Positions 32,936 to 42,524 of a DNA stretch of 47,539 bases are shown one piece after another. The notes beneath the pieces are model-generated. The model saw nothing but the letters and a program-made list of their open reading frames with translations. It was not told the origin of the DNA and did no database searches. Every line of letters begins with the position of its first letter. Positions within the stretch are counted from its first letter, which is position 1. Source of the stretch: Methanobacterium sp. UBA176 (lineage in GTDB: Archaea; Methanobacteriota; Methanobacteria; Methanobacteriales; Methanobacteriaceae); assembly GCA_002505765.1 (NCBI GenBank), contig DAVZ01000067.1:1-47539 (forward strand), given 5' to 3'. The translations under genes were made by a program, and so were the position numbers.

Positions 32936-34204
32936 ATGGATTCAGAAATTGAAACCCAGCTAAATACAATACTCATTGACTTAAATAGAATCGAAGGCAT
33001 AGAAAGTAGCTTAATAGCCAATAGTAATGGGGATATTATAAGCCAAAGCATGTCCAGAAACGCTGATATTACCCTTTTTGGTCCAATGGCTCATGTAATC
33101 ACAAGCTCATCTAAAAGATTACTTAATTCCGCTAAACAAGGAGAGATCGAAAGGGTACTTGTTGAATCAGCCAGAGGTAAAGCTCTCTTTTTACATCTTG
33201 GAAATGTCAATTTTATTGTATTGATGAACGTTTCAGCAAACATAGGCCTTGTCAGGGTTTCTGCAAAGCGAGCTGCCGATAGAATAATTGAACTTACAAA
33301 GGATATGGTTTTATTTGAACCGGTTGAAGAAGTTACTGCTCCAGTTCACGAAAAAACAGAGATTGATAAACGTATAGAAACTGAAGATATCAGTAAGGAA
33401 GAAGCTGCTGAAATAGTTGATGAACTGGTTGAAACTGAAGGGGCGAAGGAAGCATTCAGCAAAGTTACAGGAACCGAAAATGTAGAAGAGATATTGGAAT
33501 CTGAAGAGATTAAAGCTTTAGATTCTAAACAAGCTGAAGAGGAACTTGCTAAAATTTTAGATACTGAAATAGACCTATCAACAGAAGATGAAGAGATTGG
33601 AAAATCGACTGAAAAACCTGAAATAGAAGAAAAATTAGAATCTGAAATTGAAATTGGAGAGATTGAACCCCAAGAAGAGATTGAAGAAGTTTTGGAACCT
33701 TCTACTCCTCTTCCAGTTATCAGGCCGCCTATTTCATTCCCTAAATTGCCTGAAGGTGTTGTGATCCCTCAAGGGGATGAGGAAAAGTCCGATTTGATTT
33801 TAGATATTTATGAGGCAATATTTCTGGCAATGTCAATTGGGGCAAGTAAGATTATGGGAGTAGCGCCTGCAAGAGGACTTATAAGGAGATTTTTACCTGT
33901 TGAAGATTGTAAAAGTCTTTTAAACGATGTGGAAGTAAACAGCAATTCTGCAATTGATTTTGATAAAATAAGGGAAAATTCAGAGAATATACCTTTAAAT
34001 GAAAGAGAAAATACACTTATAAACGATTTCAGCAAAATTATCGATATTATAACTGAAAATTATGGAAAAGTAATGGGATACGGTGCATTTAGAGGTATAG
34101 TAAGGAAAGAATTTAAAATTATAAATTCTTCTTATGGAAAAGCCATGGAGGAACTTAGAATTAAAGAAAACATTCATCCTGAGCTAAAAGAGCTATTCAA
34201 ATAG
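32936..34204 (+). CDS. Roadblock/LC7 domain fused to acidic linker and helical domain
   Basis: A 422-residue protein in three parts. Residues about 5-125 form a roadblock domain (GIESSLIANSNGDIISQS, then NFIVLMNVSANIGLVRVSAKRAADRI). Residues about 140-270 are very acidic and low in complexity, then a proline-rich piece (PSTPLPVIRPPISFP). The C-terminal 140 residues form a helical domain with two similar turns, GASKIMGVAPARGLIRRF and YGKVMGYGAFRGIVRKEF, suggesting an internal repeat. No match is recognised for that domain. ATG 32936 follows AAGTGGTT. It lies downstream of the hydrogenase genes but after a terminator and so has its own promoter. Confidence 0.75.
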   Translation: MDSEIETQLNTILIDLNRIEGIESSLIANSNGDIISQSMSRNADITLFGPMAHVITSSSKRLLNSAKQGEIERVLVESARGKALFLHLGNVNFIVLMNVSANIGLVRVSAKRAADRIIELTKDMVLFEPVEEVTAPVHEKTEIDKRIETEDISKEEAAEIVDELVETEGAKEAFSKVTGTENVEEILESEEIKALDSKQAEEELAKILDTEIDLSTEDEEIGKSTEKPEIEEKLESEIEIGEIEPQEEIEEVLEPSTPLPVIRPPISFPKLPEGVVIPQGDEEKSDLILDIYEAIFLAMSIGASKIMGVAPARGLIRRFLPVEDCKSLLNDVEVNSNSAIDFDKIRENSENIPLNERENTLINDFSKIIDIITENYGKVMGYGAFRGIVRKEFKIINSSYGKAMEELRIKENIHPELKELFK

Positions 34205-34226
34205 GATTTCACAAATTAATTTTTTA

Positions 34227-35645
34227 TTAATTAAGAGAATGATACCATCCTTCAGGAGCATTACCCATTAGTTTTGGCATTAAGTAACTTCTAAATAGAG
34301 TTTCTATTATAGTTTTAAAGATGTTTCGATGTTTAATTAAATAGGATGGCCTTATATAAAATTTGACGTAGGCTTTAGCCAATTTTCTTTCAACCAATTT
34401 CTTACTTAAACCCAGTTTTTCATAGTCTATAACAGAATCAAGAACCGTATACTTGCTCCAATCTTCTGTACTCAACAATCCTCCTTTTTTAAGCTCATAG
34501 TATATTGGCGTTCCTGGGAAAGGGGTTAAAATTGAAAATTGACTGTAATCTGGATCAAGTTTTATTGCAAAGTCAATGGTCTGATCCATTTCTTTTGATG
34601 TTTCGCCAGGATATCCCAAGATAAATGAACCCATAACATCAATATCAACATCCTTTGTAACTTTAATAGCATCTTCAGCCTGTTTTAAAGTTATACCTTT
34701 TCCCATAGTATCTAAAACGCGCTGTGAACCTGATTCAATTCCATAATACAAGGTTGTCAGACCTGTCTTTTTTAAAGACTCCAGAAGATCTTTATTTACA
34801 GTATCAACTCTTGAAGAGGCTATAAAGTTTAAATCAAGTCCTCTACTTCTAATTTCACCCGCTATTTCCATAGCTCTTTGTTTGTTAAGCATGAATATGT
34901 CATCTAAAAATGCTATCTCATAAACTCCATATTTATAAACAAGTTCTTCCATTTCATCAGCAACGTTTTTGGAACTTCGGGTTCTAAATTTTTTACCCAT
35001 GATTAAGGAAGATGAACAGTAATTACATGAAAAAACACATCCTCTGCTTGTAATCATCCCACCTGCCTGACCTTTAGATGTTTTGTAGTCTTTAAATGGT
35101 ATAAGATGCCTTGCTGGAAATGGCAAATCATCAAGGTTTTCTATTAAATCCCGATTGGATGTTAATTTAATTTTTGCATTGTCTTTGTAAGCTATACCTT
35201 TAATTTGATTAAAATTTTTTAACCCTTTATTTCCATATTTTTCAGCCAATTCAACAATAGTTTTTTCACCTTCACCAATTACAACAGTATCTAAAGCTTT
35301 TTCAGTTTTTAAAGTCTCAATAGGCATAAAGGTAGGATGAGGGCCGCCAATTACAGTTAATGCATTAGGTATAACTTCTTTAACTTTTTTTATATATTTC
35401 AATGCATTTTTAATAGTGGCAGTTGTAGCAGTGATACCTACAACCATAGGATCAATTTTTGAGGCCAAACTGGCAACTTTATCGAATCCAACCTGATATA
35501 AGTCATCATCAATTATCTTAACAGATATTGAAGCTTCTTCAAGCGCTGCAGCAATATACATAAGATTTAAAGGAGGAACTTTAATGCCTAATCCTGTTTT
35601 TACATGACCCCGGTCAAGTGGATTTATTAACAGAACATCAGTCAT
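34227..35645 (-). CDS. B12-binding-domain radical SAM protein
   Basis: A 472-residue protein with an N-terminal cobalamin-binding-like Rossmann domain (residues 1 to about 165, VVGITATTATIKN and VIGGPHPTF), then a radical SAM domain with Cys203, Cys207 and Cys210 (RGCVFSCNYC). GESGS-like YYGIESGSQRVL and FILGYPGETSKEMD follow. The usual DxHxxG cobalamin ligand is not evident. The class includes BchE, methyltransferases and the archaeal lipid ring synthases GrsA/GrsB, so a C-methylation or C-C bond reaction on an unreactive carbon is plausible. The start overlaps the previous gene by eight bases with GGAGG inside it. Confidence 0.85.
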   Translation of the reverse strand: MTDVLLINPLDRGHVKTGLGIKVPPLNLMYIAAALEEASISVKIIDDDLYQVGFDKVASLASKIDPMVVGITATTATIKNALKYIKKVKEVIPNALTVIGGPHPTFMPIETLKTEKALDTVVIGEGEKTIVELAEKYGNKGLKNFNQIKGIAYKDNAKIKLTSNRDLIENLDDLPFPARHLIPFKDYKTSKGQAGGMITSRGCVFSCNYCSSSLIMGKKFRTRSSKNVADEMEELVYKYGVYEIAFLDDIFMLNKQRAMEIAGEIRSRGLDLNFIASSRVDTVNKDLLESLKKTGLTTLYYGIESGSQRVLDTMGKGITLKQAEDAIKVTKDVDIDVMGSFILGYPGETSKEMDQTIDFAIKLDPDYSQFSILTPFPGTPIYYELKKGGLLSTEDWSKYTVLDSVIDYEKLGLSKKLVERKLAKAYVKFYIRPSYLIKHRNIFKTIIETLFRSYLMPKLMGNAPEGWYHSLN

Positions 35646-37173
35646 TGTTTTTAGCCTCCAGATTTATTGAAATATGTTCTGGGTGAATAAAATTGATATT
35701 TTCGTGAGAAATTTTGTTTTTAAGCTTTTTCCATTCTTCCTCATTATTTATACATCCTGGATCTGGGGCTGAAATGTCATCAAAATAATTATAGGCCCTT
35801 GCTCTGCACCCGCCACATATATTTCTTGATTCACAGACTCCACAATGACCTTCAAGAATCTCCTTGTTTCTAAGTACATTTAAAACATCATTATCCACCC
35901 AAATTTCTTTAAAATTCTTTTCTTTCAGATTACCCAGTTTTACATCCTCTTTATGGGGGAAAAATACACATGGATACATATCTCCATTAGGTTCAATACT
36001 CATGTAAAATCTTCCAGCACCGCACCCGCCTATAAATTCAGCAAGTTGCATTAAGAGAGGATTAGAATATTCAGGATTATAAAAATGGGTTGGAATCATA
36101 TTTGAATCTTCAGATAACATTGAACTGGCTACAACTGCATATTGGGGTGCTGTTGATAAAATTTGCATTTTATCATTATTTTGATTATAAGCAGTCTTAA
36201 GAATGTTTGATCTATCTACTGGTGATAGATCCATGTCTATAATTTCTGATCCTTTTCCTGCAGGTATGAAATTGTATAACATAAACCATCTGGCGCCTAA
36301 ATCTCTAACAAAATCAATCATTTCAGTAATTTCATCTTTATTGTGTTCTGTAACTGTTGTTGCTACTTCAACAAAAATTCCGGCATCAACAAAATTCTCC
36401 ACGGAACAGACTGCTTTATTCCAGGCTCCATCTACTCCTCTAAATGAATCATGAGTATCAGGGCAGATTCCATCCAAACTTATTTGAACAAATTCAAGCC
36501 CTGCATCTACAAAATTTTTAGACCTGTCTTTATCTGCAAGAATATATCCATTTGTAGCCATAGCCACATATATCCCCTTATTATGGGAATAACCAATATA
36601 ATCGATAATATTTGGGTGAATTGATGGCTCACCTCCAGAAAAAGCTATTGAAGTTACACCTGCTTTAGAAAGGGTATCAAGACCCTGAATAACCTCTTTT
36701 GACGAAAGTTCATCAGTGTCCCTATTTCCTGCAGCTTCATAGCAGTGAATACATTTCATATTGCATGCTTTGGTAATGTTCCAAACTATTTGAAATGGTG
36801 CTCCTGGAATAAATGGCTTTCTAACGCCAAATAAAGCAATTCCTTCAAGTACGCTGCGTAGACCCTTTATCCAGTAATCATCTTGCATTGTATTTTTAAG
36901 ATATTCTTCAGGGGTTCCAAAGCTTTTAGCTCCTTTTTTGATTATATATGCTAACATTTTAGACATTAATTTACATTTATAACATCCTGATGTTTTAGTT
37001 CCTAAATAAAGCCTTAAAGCGCTTTCTAATCTTGTTGATTTGTCTTCTTCACAATAACTTAAAGTTCTAAGGAGGAAATATTTAGCTAAAGGATTATCGG
37101 TAATTTGTTTAAATGTTGCAATCATATTGCCCATATCGGCCGAATTTGAATCATTTCCAGATTGAATATTCAA
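35638..37173 (-). CDS. Radical SAM/SPASM domain protein
   Basis: A 511-residue enzyme. The first 125 residues are a helical extension with a CYKC pair. The radical SAM core starts at Cys137, Cys141 and Cys144 (CNMKCIHC), followed by AFSGGEPSIHPN and the SAM-binding EVATTVTEHN region. A C-terminal SPASM domain (residues about 385-490) shows CGAGRFYMSIEPNGDMYPC and CGVCESRNICGGCRARAYNYF, sites for auxiliary [4Fe-4S] clusters. SPASM enzymes modify peptides, sugars, haem precursors or lipids. The substrate is not deducible. It starts at TTG 37173 after GGAGACTGTAAA and is translationally coupled to the B12-type partner. Confidence 0.87.
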   Translation of the reverse strand: MNIQSGNDSNSADMGNMIATFKQITDNPLAKYFLLRTLSYCEEDKSTRLESALRLYLGTKTSGCYKCKLMSKMLAYIIKKGAKSFGTPEEYLKNTMQDDYWIKGLRSVLEGIALFGVRKPFIPGAPFQIVWNITKACNMKCIHCYEAAGNRDTDELSSKEVIQGLDTLSKAGVTSIAFSGGEPSIHPNIIDYIGYSHNKGIYVAMATNGYILADKDRSKNFVDAGLEFVQISLDGICPDTHDSFRGVDGAWNKAVCSVENFVDAGIFVEVATTVTEHNKDEITEMIDFVRDLGARWFMLYNFIPAGKGSEIIDMDLSPVDRSNILKTAYNQNNDKMQILSTAPQYAVVASSMLSEDSNMIPTHFYNPEYSNPLLMQLAEFIGGCGAGRFYMSIEPNGDMYPCVFFPHKEDVKLGNLKEKNFKEIWVDNDVLNVLRNKEILEGHCGVCESRNICGGCRARAYNYFDDISAPDPGCINNEEEWKKLKNKISHENINFIHPEHISINLEAKNND

Positions 37174-37730
37174 TTTACAGTCTCCATTTTTCTAAAACTA
37201 ATACAACAGAAATCCTCAGATAATTAATGATTAAAATCAAAGTTTTTCAAGATAATGAATGTCAAGAATAACGTTTTATAGATGCTCGTCTTTATGATTA
37301 AATAATGATGGGATAGTATCCAATTGTTATGTAAATATAAGTATTACTTTTATATAATTTTTTCCTATTTAATTAGAATAGTTAAAGACATTACAATATT
37401 ACAAGTCAAAAAATACAAAATGTGGAGTGATTTATTTTATCAAACAATTAATATCTAAAATTAAAGTGCACAATTGATTAATCATCAAGTAAAGATCAAC
37501 GTTAGAAATAAATTTTGGCCTAATTATAACAGATAGATTGAGATTTCCAAAGTTATATGAATTATTTCAACAATTATGACAATACTGGCCATCGTAGAGT
37601 GAATTTTGAAGGGTAATTTTTTTCCTCATAAATCACTGGACTTAAAACAGTGGTAATAAATGAGAGTAGGGTAATTATACCAATATTGAACCAATGGCTT
37701 TCCAAAGATTGGGAAATAAGCTATTTCACT
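37174..37730. other. Gene-poor AT-rich region upstream of the radical SAM pair
   Basis: No ORF with a ribosome binding site on either strand. It probably holds the promoter of the radical SAM genes. A 20-residue minus-strand ORF near 37570-37630 ending in YCHNC lacks a start signal and is not called. Confidence 0.45.
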
Positions 37731-38113
37731 TAAAATTTACCTACCTTTAATAATCACTACTTCTTTGACTTTGAAAATTATTTTACCAGTCAAAGGTGGA
37801 TGTATTCCAAACGGTGGAGATATTTCCCTGCTTTAGTGAGTGTGTATAATTTTTATCCATTATTTCAATATGGGGCCTTTGAAACGATCCTATATTACTT
37901 ACCATCATGATCATTTTTTTTATTTATCAATTTAACTGTGTTGTTCTTACTTTTTACCGTAAGTGTGTTTGGATTGAATACCAAATTCTGGATTATCACA
38001 GTGTTTGGACCATTTGTTCGATTAAATTTTGTTGATTCTGTATTTATCCAGATAACGCAATTGCTCCGATTATCATTAATCCAATTACCTTAATTTTGGC
38101 TTTCATTGTTTAA
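37731..38113 (+). pseudogene. Decayed membrane-protein gene
   Basis: One plus-strand frame runs without a start codon as FFDFENYFTSQRWMYSKRW, then FPALVSVYNFYPLFQYGAF, meets a TGA at 37908-37910, and continues as hydrophobic LTVLFLLFTVSVFGLNTKF to a stop at 38091-38093. In another frame the last part reads NAIAPIIINPITLILAFIV to a stop at 38111-38113. Together this looks like the end of a polytopic membrane protein broken by a stop and a frameshift. The NPI-type ending recalls PTS EIIC permeases, but this is only a resemblance. Confidence 0.35.
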
Positions 38114-38447
38114 TATTAGTTTTTAAACCTATGATTAACTGAAATACAGATAAATAATTAAATCATTTAAAAACTTAGAAATATCCATCGAATTAGTGAA
38201 AAAAAATGTAATGAATATTGTATTAAGGATAAATATTGGGTTTTAATCATTATTTTTGAAAAGAAGATTATATATTTCATTTTTTTATATCAATTTTTCA
38301 TAACAAAAATTTTATATCTATTTTAACAAATCCATATTGCAGACTAATTGTTAACCCGATAAGTAATACTATGATTGATTTTATGTTTAATAATAAGCTA
38401 AGATTCTGAATTAAACTGATGAGGCAGAAGAAGGAGACGATGATTAA

Positions 38448-39413
38448 ATGAATGGACCATGGGTTGAAAAATACAGACCAAATACATTGGATGAAGTAGT
38501 AGGTCAGGATCATATTATAGGTAGGTTAAAAAGATATGTTAATGAACACAGTATGCCCAATTTAATGTTTACAGGACCAGCAGGGGTTGGAAAAACAACA
38601 GCAGCAATAGCACTTGCAAAAGAAATTTTAGGAGAATACTGGAAGCAGAATTTCTTAGAGCTTAATGCATCTGATGCCAGAGGGATTGACACAGTAAGGA
38701 CCAACATCAAAAATTTCTGTAGATTAAAGGCAGTAGGGGCTCCATTTAGAATAGTTTTCCTTGATGAAGTTGATAACATGACCAAGGATGCGCAACACGC
38801 CTTAAGGCGTGAAATGGAGATGTATACAAAGACGGCATCATTTATACTCTCCTGTAACTATTCTTCAAAGATAATCGATCCCATTCAATCCAGATGTGCA
38901 ATCTTCAGATTTACCCCTATAAAAGGAACTCAAATCATTCGCCGGCTTGAAAAGATCGCAGAAGCTGAAAATCTTAATATTAAAAGAGATGCAATTGAAA
39001 GTGTTGTCTATTTTGCTGAAGGGGACCTTAGGAAGGCAATAAACATTTTACAGGCATCCGCATCAACTACTGATGAAATTACAGATGAAAGCATCCATGA
39101 GATTGTATCCAAAGCAAAACCTCAGGATGTGCGTAAAATAGTAAAAATGGCTTTAAAAGGCGATTTTTTAGGAGCAAGAGATCTCTTACGGGAAGTAATG
39201 GTTATTCAGGGAACAAGTGGAGAAGATATGATTACCCAGATTTATCAGGAAATTTCAAGGATGTCAATGGAAAACATGATTGAAGAAGACGCATACGTTG
39301 ATTTAATCCAGAGCATTGGAGAATATGATTTCAGAATAAGGGAAGGATCAAATCCCAGAATTCAGCTTGAAGCACTTCTAACCAAAATTTTATTGAAGGG
39401 AAAATCAGAATAG
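38448..39413 (+). CDS. rfcS: Replication factor C small subunit
   Basis: A 321-residue AAA+ clamp-loader subunit. It begins WVEKYRPNTLDEVVGQDHI, with Walker A GPAGVGKTT, Walker B VFLDEVDNMT, the sensor/arginine-finger motif SRCAIF and the C-terminal collar domain. With RFC-L it loads the PCNA sliding clamp onto primed DNA using ATP. Length is normal and no intein is present, unlike in some archaea. A GGAG site lies 14 bases upstream and GATGAT lies closer to the ATG. It is followed by rfcL after 77 bp. Confidence 0.97.
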   Translation: MNGPWVEKYRPNTLDEVVGQDHIIGRLKRYVNEHSMPNLMFTGPAGVGKTTAAIALAKEILGEYWKQNFLELNASDARGIDTVRTNIKNFCRLKAVGAPFRIVFLDEVDNMTKDAQHALRREMEMYTKTASFILSCNYSSKIIDPIQSRCAIFRFTPIKGTQIIRRLEKIAEAENLNIKRDAIESVVYFAEGDLRKAINILQASASTTDEITDESIHEIVSKAKPQDVRKIVKMALKGDFLGARDLLREVMVIQGTSGEDMITQIYQEISRMSMENMIEEDAYVDLIQSIGEYDFRIREGSNPRIQLEALLTKILLKGKSE

Positions 39414-39490
39414 AATTAAAATCAGTATAAGATGCCAGTTTTTTTATGATATAATCAAATTCTATACTATTAACGGCAAGGGCAGATTAA

Positions 39491-40921
39491 ATGTTATGGA
39501 CAGAAAAATACCATCCCAGAAACTTAGATGAAGTTCTTGGAAATTTAAAGGCAAAAAAAGAGATTCTTAAATGGGTGGAGGCATGGAAAGCAGACAGTCC
39601 TCAAAAATGTCTCTTTCTTATAGGGCCCCCGGGTACGGGTAAAACCACATTTGCACACTTAATCGCAAAGGAGTTTTCTGATTCTGTAGAATTAAATGCA
39701 AGTGATAAAAGGTCTTATGATGCAATTATGAGTACCGTTGGAGAAGCTTCATCTTCAATGACTCTTTTTGGCAGTGGATTAAAGTTAATTATACTTGATG
39801 AGGTTGATGGGCTTCATGGAACAGACGATAGGGGCGGATCAAGGGCAATTAACAGGATAATAAAGGAAGGCGCTCAGCCAGTTATATTGATGGCTAATGA
39901 TCCCTACAGTAATAGAATAAAGAGTTTTAAACCTAAATGCCAGGTTATTAACCTTCGAAAAGTGCATACAAACTCTATACTTTCTCTTTTAAAGAAAATA
40001 TGTATAAAAGAAGGTGTAGAATTTGAGGAGCATGTGCTTAGAGAACTTGCAAAAAGATCACGCGGAGATTTAAGGTCTGCAATAGGAGATCTTCAAATTA
40101 TTGCCCAGGGAGAAGAAAAAATCACCTCTGATGACCTTAAAATTATAGCTCAAAAGGATGAACGTTCCAGTATTTTTGATGCTGTAAGAACCATATTAAA
40201 AAGCAAAAATCCAAGTAGAATTAAGGATTCAATGAGGCAGGTGGAGTCTGATCCAGCTCTTTTACTTGAAATAGTTGTAGAAAACATTCCCCGCGAATAT
40301 GAAAAGAAGCATGAAATCGAGGAAGCTTATGAGATGGTTTCTCAAGCTGATCTTTACCTGGGAAGGGCTTTTTCAACCCGTGCATACACTTACTGGAAAT
40401 ACGCTTATGATTTGATGAGTGTAGGGGTTGCTCTCTCCAAGGATGAAACCTATAAGAAGTTTGCAAGATATGCAAATTCATCGGTTTATACGATGCTTTC
40501 TAAAAGCAGAGGTAAAAGGGATCTGCAAAACAGAGTGGCTGAAAAGATAGCTGAGAAGCTTCACATCTCAAAGAGAGTGGCAATTTCCCAGTTTCCCTAT
40601 TTTGAAATCATGTTCCAGGATAACGACATCGCATACAACATGATGACTTATTTTGGGCTTGAAGATGATGAGGTAAAGCTATTCAGGTCCAGAAAGGTTA
40701 AAGCGCCTAAAAAAGTAAAAACAAAAGACAAAAAAGAGAAAGCATCAAAGACATCATCAAAAAGCATAAAAAAGCCTTCAACTAAAAAAACCACAAAAAA
40801 ATCTTCAAAGAACACATCAAAAACAAAGAAGAACATATCTAAAGATAAATCAGATAATCCAAAGAAAAAAGATGAAAATGAGAATAAAGAGAACCAGACT
40901 TCACTCTTCAGTTTCAAATAA
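39491..40921 (+). CDS. rfcL: Replication factor C large subunit
   Basis: A 476-residue AAA+ protein. It starts WTEKYHPRNLDEVLGN, with Walker A IGPPGTGKTT, Walker B IILDEVDGLHG and the collar region. The C-terminal 65 residues are a lysine-, serine- and threonine-rich tail, as is usual in archaeal RFC-L, ending QTSLFSFK, a PCNA-interacting (PIP-box-like) motif at residues 469-476. It forms the pentameric clamp loader with four RfcS. ATG is preceded by GGGCAGATTAA. The stop lies two bases from the convergent FMN-binding gene, so the 3' untranslated ends must overlap. Confidence 0.96.
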   Translation: MLWTEKYHPRNLDEVLGNLKAKKEILKWVEAWKADSPQKCLFLIGPPGTGKTTFAHLIAKEFSDSVELNASDKRSYDAIMSTVGEASSSMTLFGSGLKLIILDEVDGLHGTDDRGGSRAINRIIKEGAQPVILMANDPYSNRIKSFKPKCQVINLRKVHTNSILSLLKKICIKEGVEFEEHVLRELAKRSRGDLRSAIGDLQIIAQGEEKITSDDLKIIAQKDERSSIFDAVRTILKSKNPSRIKDSMRQVESDPALLLEIVVENIPREYEKKHEIEEAYEMVSQADLYLGRAFSTRAYTYWKYAYDLMSVGVALSKDETYKKFARYANSSVYTMLSKSRGKRDLQNRVAEKIAEKLHISKRVAISQFPYFEIMFQDNDIAYNMMTYFGLEDDEVKLFRSRKVKAPKKVKTKDKKEKASKTSSKSIKKPSTKKTTKKSSKNTSKTKKNISKDKSDNPKKKDENENKENQTSLFSFK

Positions 40922-40923
40922 TT

Positions 40924-41316
40924 TTAATCTACCTTTTTTCCCGCATCAGGTCCTGGTTTTACAGAATAAATTTCTTCAACAGTAAGTAATATCGCTGCTT
41001 TTGGGGATAATTCGCTCATCACACTTTTTGCCCAGTCAACTGCATCATCGAAGTATTCACCTGAAGTATGGATTTCTACTGTTCCTTTAAATTGGTATGG
41101 ACATTTAGAAGCATCTCTGGGGACTAAACTTGCCTTTGGGTTATTTTCAAGGTTTCCACGGGTTTTATTCATATAATTATCCACTATCAATATGGTCTTA
41201 TTATCTAAAGGCCTTGCAAATCCGATTGGAACTACGTTAGGTATTCCATCTTTGGTTGCAGTTGCAAAAAAGACTACATTCTCCTTTTCTACAGCATCCA
41301 TCATTTCATCAGTCAT
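40924..41316 (-). CDS. Pyridoxamine 5'-phosphate oxidase-like FMN-binding protein
   Basis: A 130-residue split-barrel protein of the PNPOx-like family (FFATATKDGIPNVVPIGFARP, then ILIVDNYMNKTRGNLENNPKASLV). These small proteins bind FMN or F420 and often reduce or bind unknown substrates; they do not make pyridoxal phosphate in most archaea. The ATG at 41316 is chosen because AGGTGG lies just before it; a GTG at 41322 would lie inside that site. It converges with rfcL with only two bases between the stops. Confidence 0.85.
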   Translation of the reverse strand: MTDEMMDAVEKENVVFFATATKDGIPNVVPIGFARPLDNKTILIVDNYMNKTRGNLENNPKASLVPRDASKCPYQFKGTVEIHTSGEYFDDAVDWAKSVMSELSPKAAILLTVEEIYSVKPGPDAGKKVD

Positions 41317-41469
41317 TACCACCTAAATCACCTTTTACAAATATTTCTGATATTTAATATTTGCTTTCAGTAGATAAAATATTTACTGTAATAAGGTAAA
41401 TAAAATAATCCTGAATTTTAATGTAAAATAATAAAAAATAAAAAATAAGTGAATTATAATCTTAATATA

Positions 41470-41562
41470 TTATTCTGCGTCCATCATTTCGCCGAACTCT
41501 ACTTCAATCTGGCATCCTTTAGGACCGCAGCAGAAGTGCTGTAAATCGAATTTAGTATCCAT
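41470..41562 (-). CDS. 30-residue CCG-type cysteine peptide
   Basis: Starts at ATG 41562, seven bases after GAGGTG, and ends at TAA 41470-41472. The sequence opens MDTKFDLQHFCCGPKGC and ends in an acidic tail (EFGEMMDAE). Three Cys in seven residues and a Cys-Cys-Gly core suggest metal or Fe-S binding, or redox chemistry. It has no membrane segment or signal sequence. No family is recognised. The good ribosome binding site and non-random sequence support translation. It stands between the FMN-binding gene and the unknown gene at 41711, on the same strand as both. Confidence 0.6.
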   Translation of the reverse strand: MDTKFDLQHFCCGPKGCQIEVEFGEMMDAE

Positions 41563-41710
41563 TTTTTTTCACCTCAAAAAAAATCCGTATTATCAACTTA
41601 TTGTTGCAAGCTAATGATATATACTTATTGGTTATGCTAAGTATGAGTTATTACATTTAACTTCAATCGATTGATTTAAGAGGAATAAAATCCTCTAAAA
41701 TCGAATAAAT

Positions 41711-42376
41711 CTATTCATTATGTATAAATAAGGCTGATTTTAAAAGATTTTCCCTTACATTAGGGATTAAGCTTTCTAAAAACTTTAATAAATTTTCAGC
41801 ATCTTCATAACTCTTTTCATTGGTAATTTCAGGTCTAATACCTTTCCATGAATAAATCCATGACCTCGGAACATTTATAAGGGGATACACTAATTTTTTA
41901 CCTTTATATGTGTTATTTGAGCTTAAAAGTTTTATTTTATTACCATTTAAAATTAAATTCAGTATATTTTCCCCTTCATCATCCAACGTAATGGGTAAAG
42001 CAATTGAGTCTGCATTTAAATCTATTGATTCATCAATATTATCCCCATAGACGATTTCAATACCATATTTTCTTTGATATGGCTCTAAAATCGTTTTAAG
42101 GGCAATATTTAATGGTTCATCATTATTAACAACAAAAATTCTCTCTTTAGGTGATATGCGGTGTGCAAGATTTCTGGAGGCCCTGGTACAAATTTTTTGA
42201 AATATTTTAGAGCGAATCACTTCTATTTGTGGAAATCTTCTTCTAAACAATTCTTCTTTTCTTCTTGAAAACCTTGAAAGCTTTAAATTATTTATAAATA
42301 TTTTATCATCCATTATGCTCACAAAACGGGTATCAACACCAGTATTTTGCAGAGATTTAACCAGATTTTTATCCAT
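41711..42376 (-). CDS. Hypothetical protein, basic N-terminus
   Basis: A 221-residue soluble protein that I do not recognise. Residues 30-60 are very basic (RFSRRKEELFRRRFPQIEVIR), and a second basic stretch is RASRNLAHRI. The middle has Rossmann-like alternation (RIFVVNNDEPLNIALKTIL, then GIEIVYGDNIDES). The end holds GKKLVYPLINVPRSW and a helical tail. The arrangement loosely recalls PP-loop-related tRNA-modification proteins lacking the ATP motif, but this is a guess. ATG 42376 follows CGTGATAAA. It stands alone, divergent from the FwdC-like gene. Confidence 0.7.
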   Translation of the reverse strand: MDKNLVKSLQNTGVDTRFVSIMDDKIFINNLKLSRFSRRKEELFRRRFPQIEVIRSKIFQKICTRASRNLAHRISPKERIFVVNNDEPLNIALKTILEPYQRKYGIEIVYGDNIDESIDLNADSIALPITLDDEGENILNLILNGNKIKLLSSNNTYKGKKLVYPLINVPRSWIYSWKGIRPEITNEKSYEDAENLLKFLESLIPNVRENLLKSALFIHNE

Positions 42377-42524
42377 TTTATCACGAAAATGAAATTACTA
42401 TTTCCACTATTTATTTTTATATAATAAATTTTTTAAGTTGAGTAGAACCTATGGGGGTTTCAAACCTAAAAAAAAAAACAAAGTTTTTTTATGTATTTAA
42501 TTAGAAATTTAAATAGGGATTGTA

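Noticed and set aside
40648..40917. Phe-rich 89-residue ORF antisense to the rfcL tail
   Set aside because: It is the reverse reading of lysine codons in the RFC-L tail.
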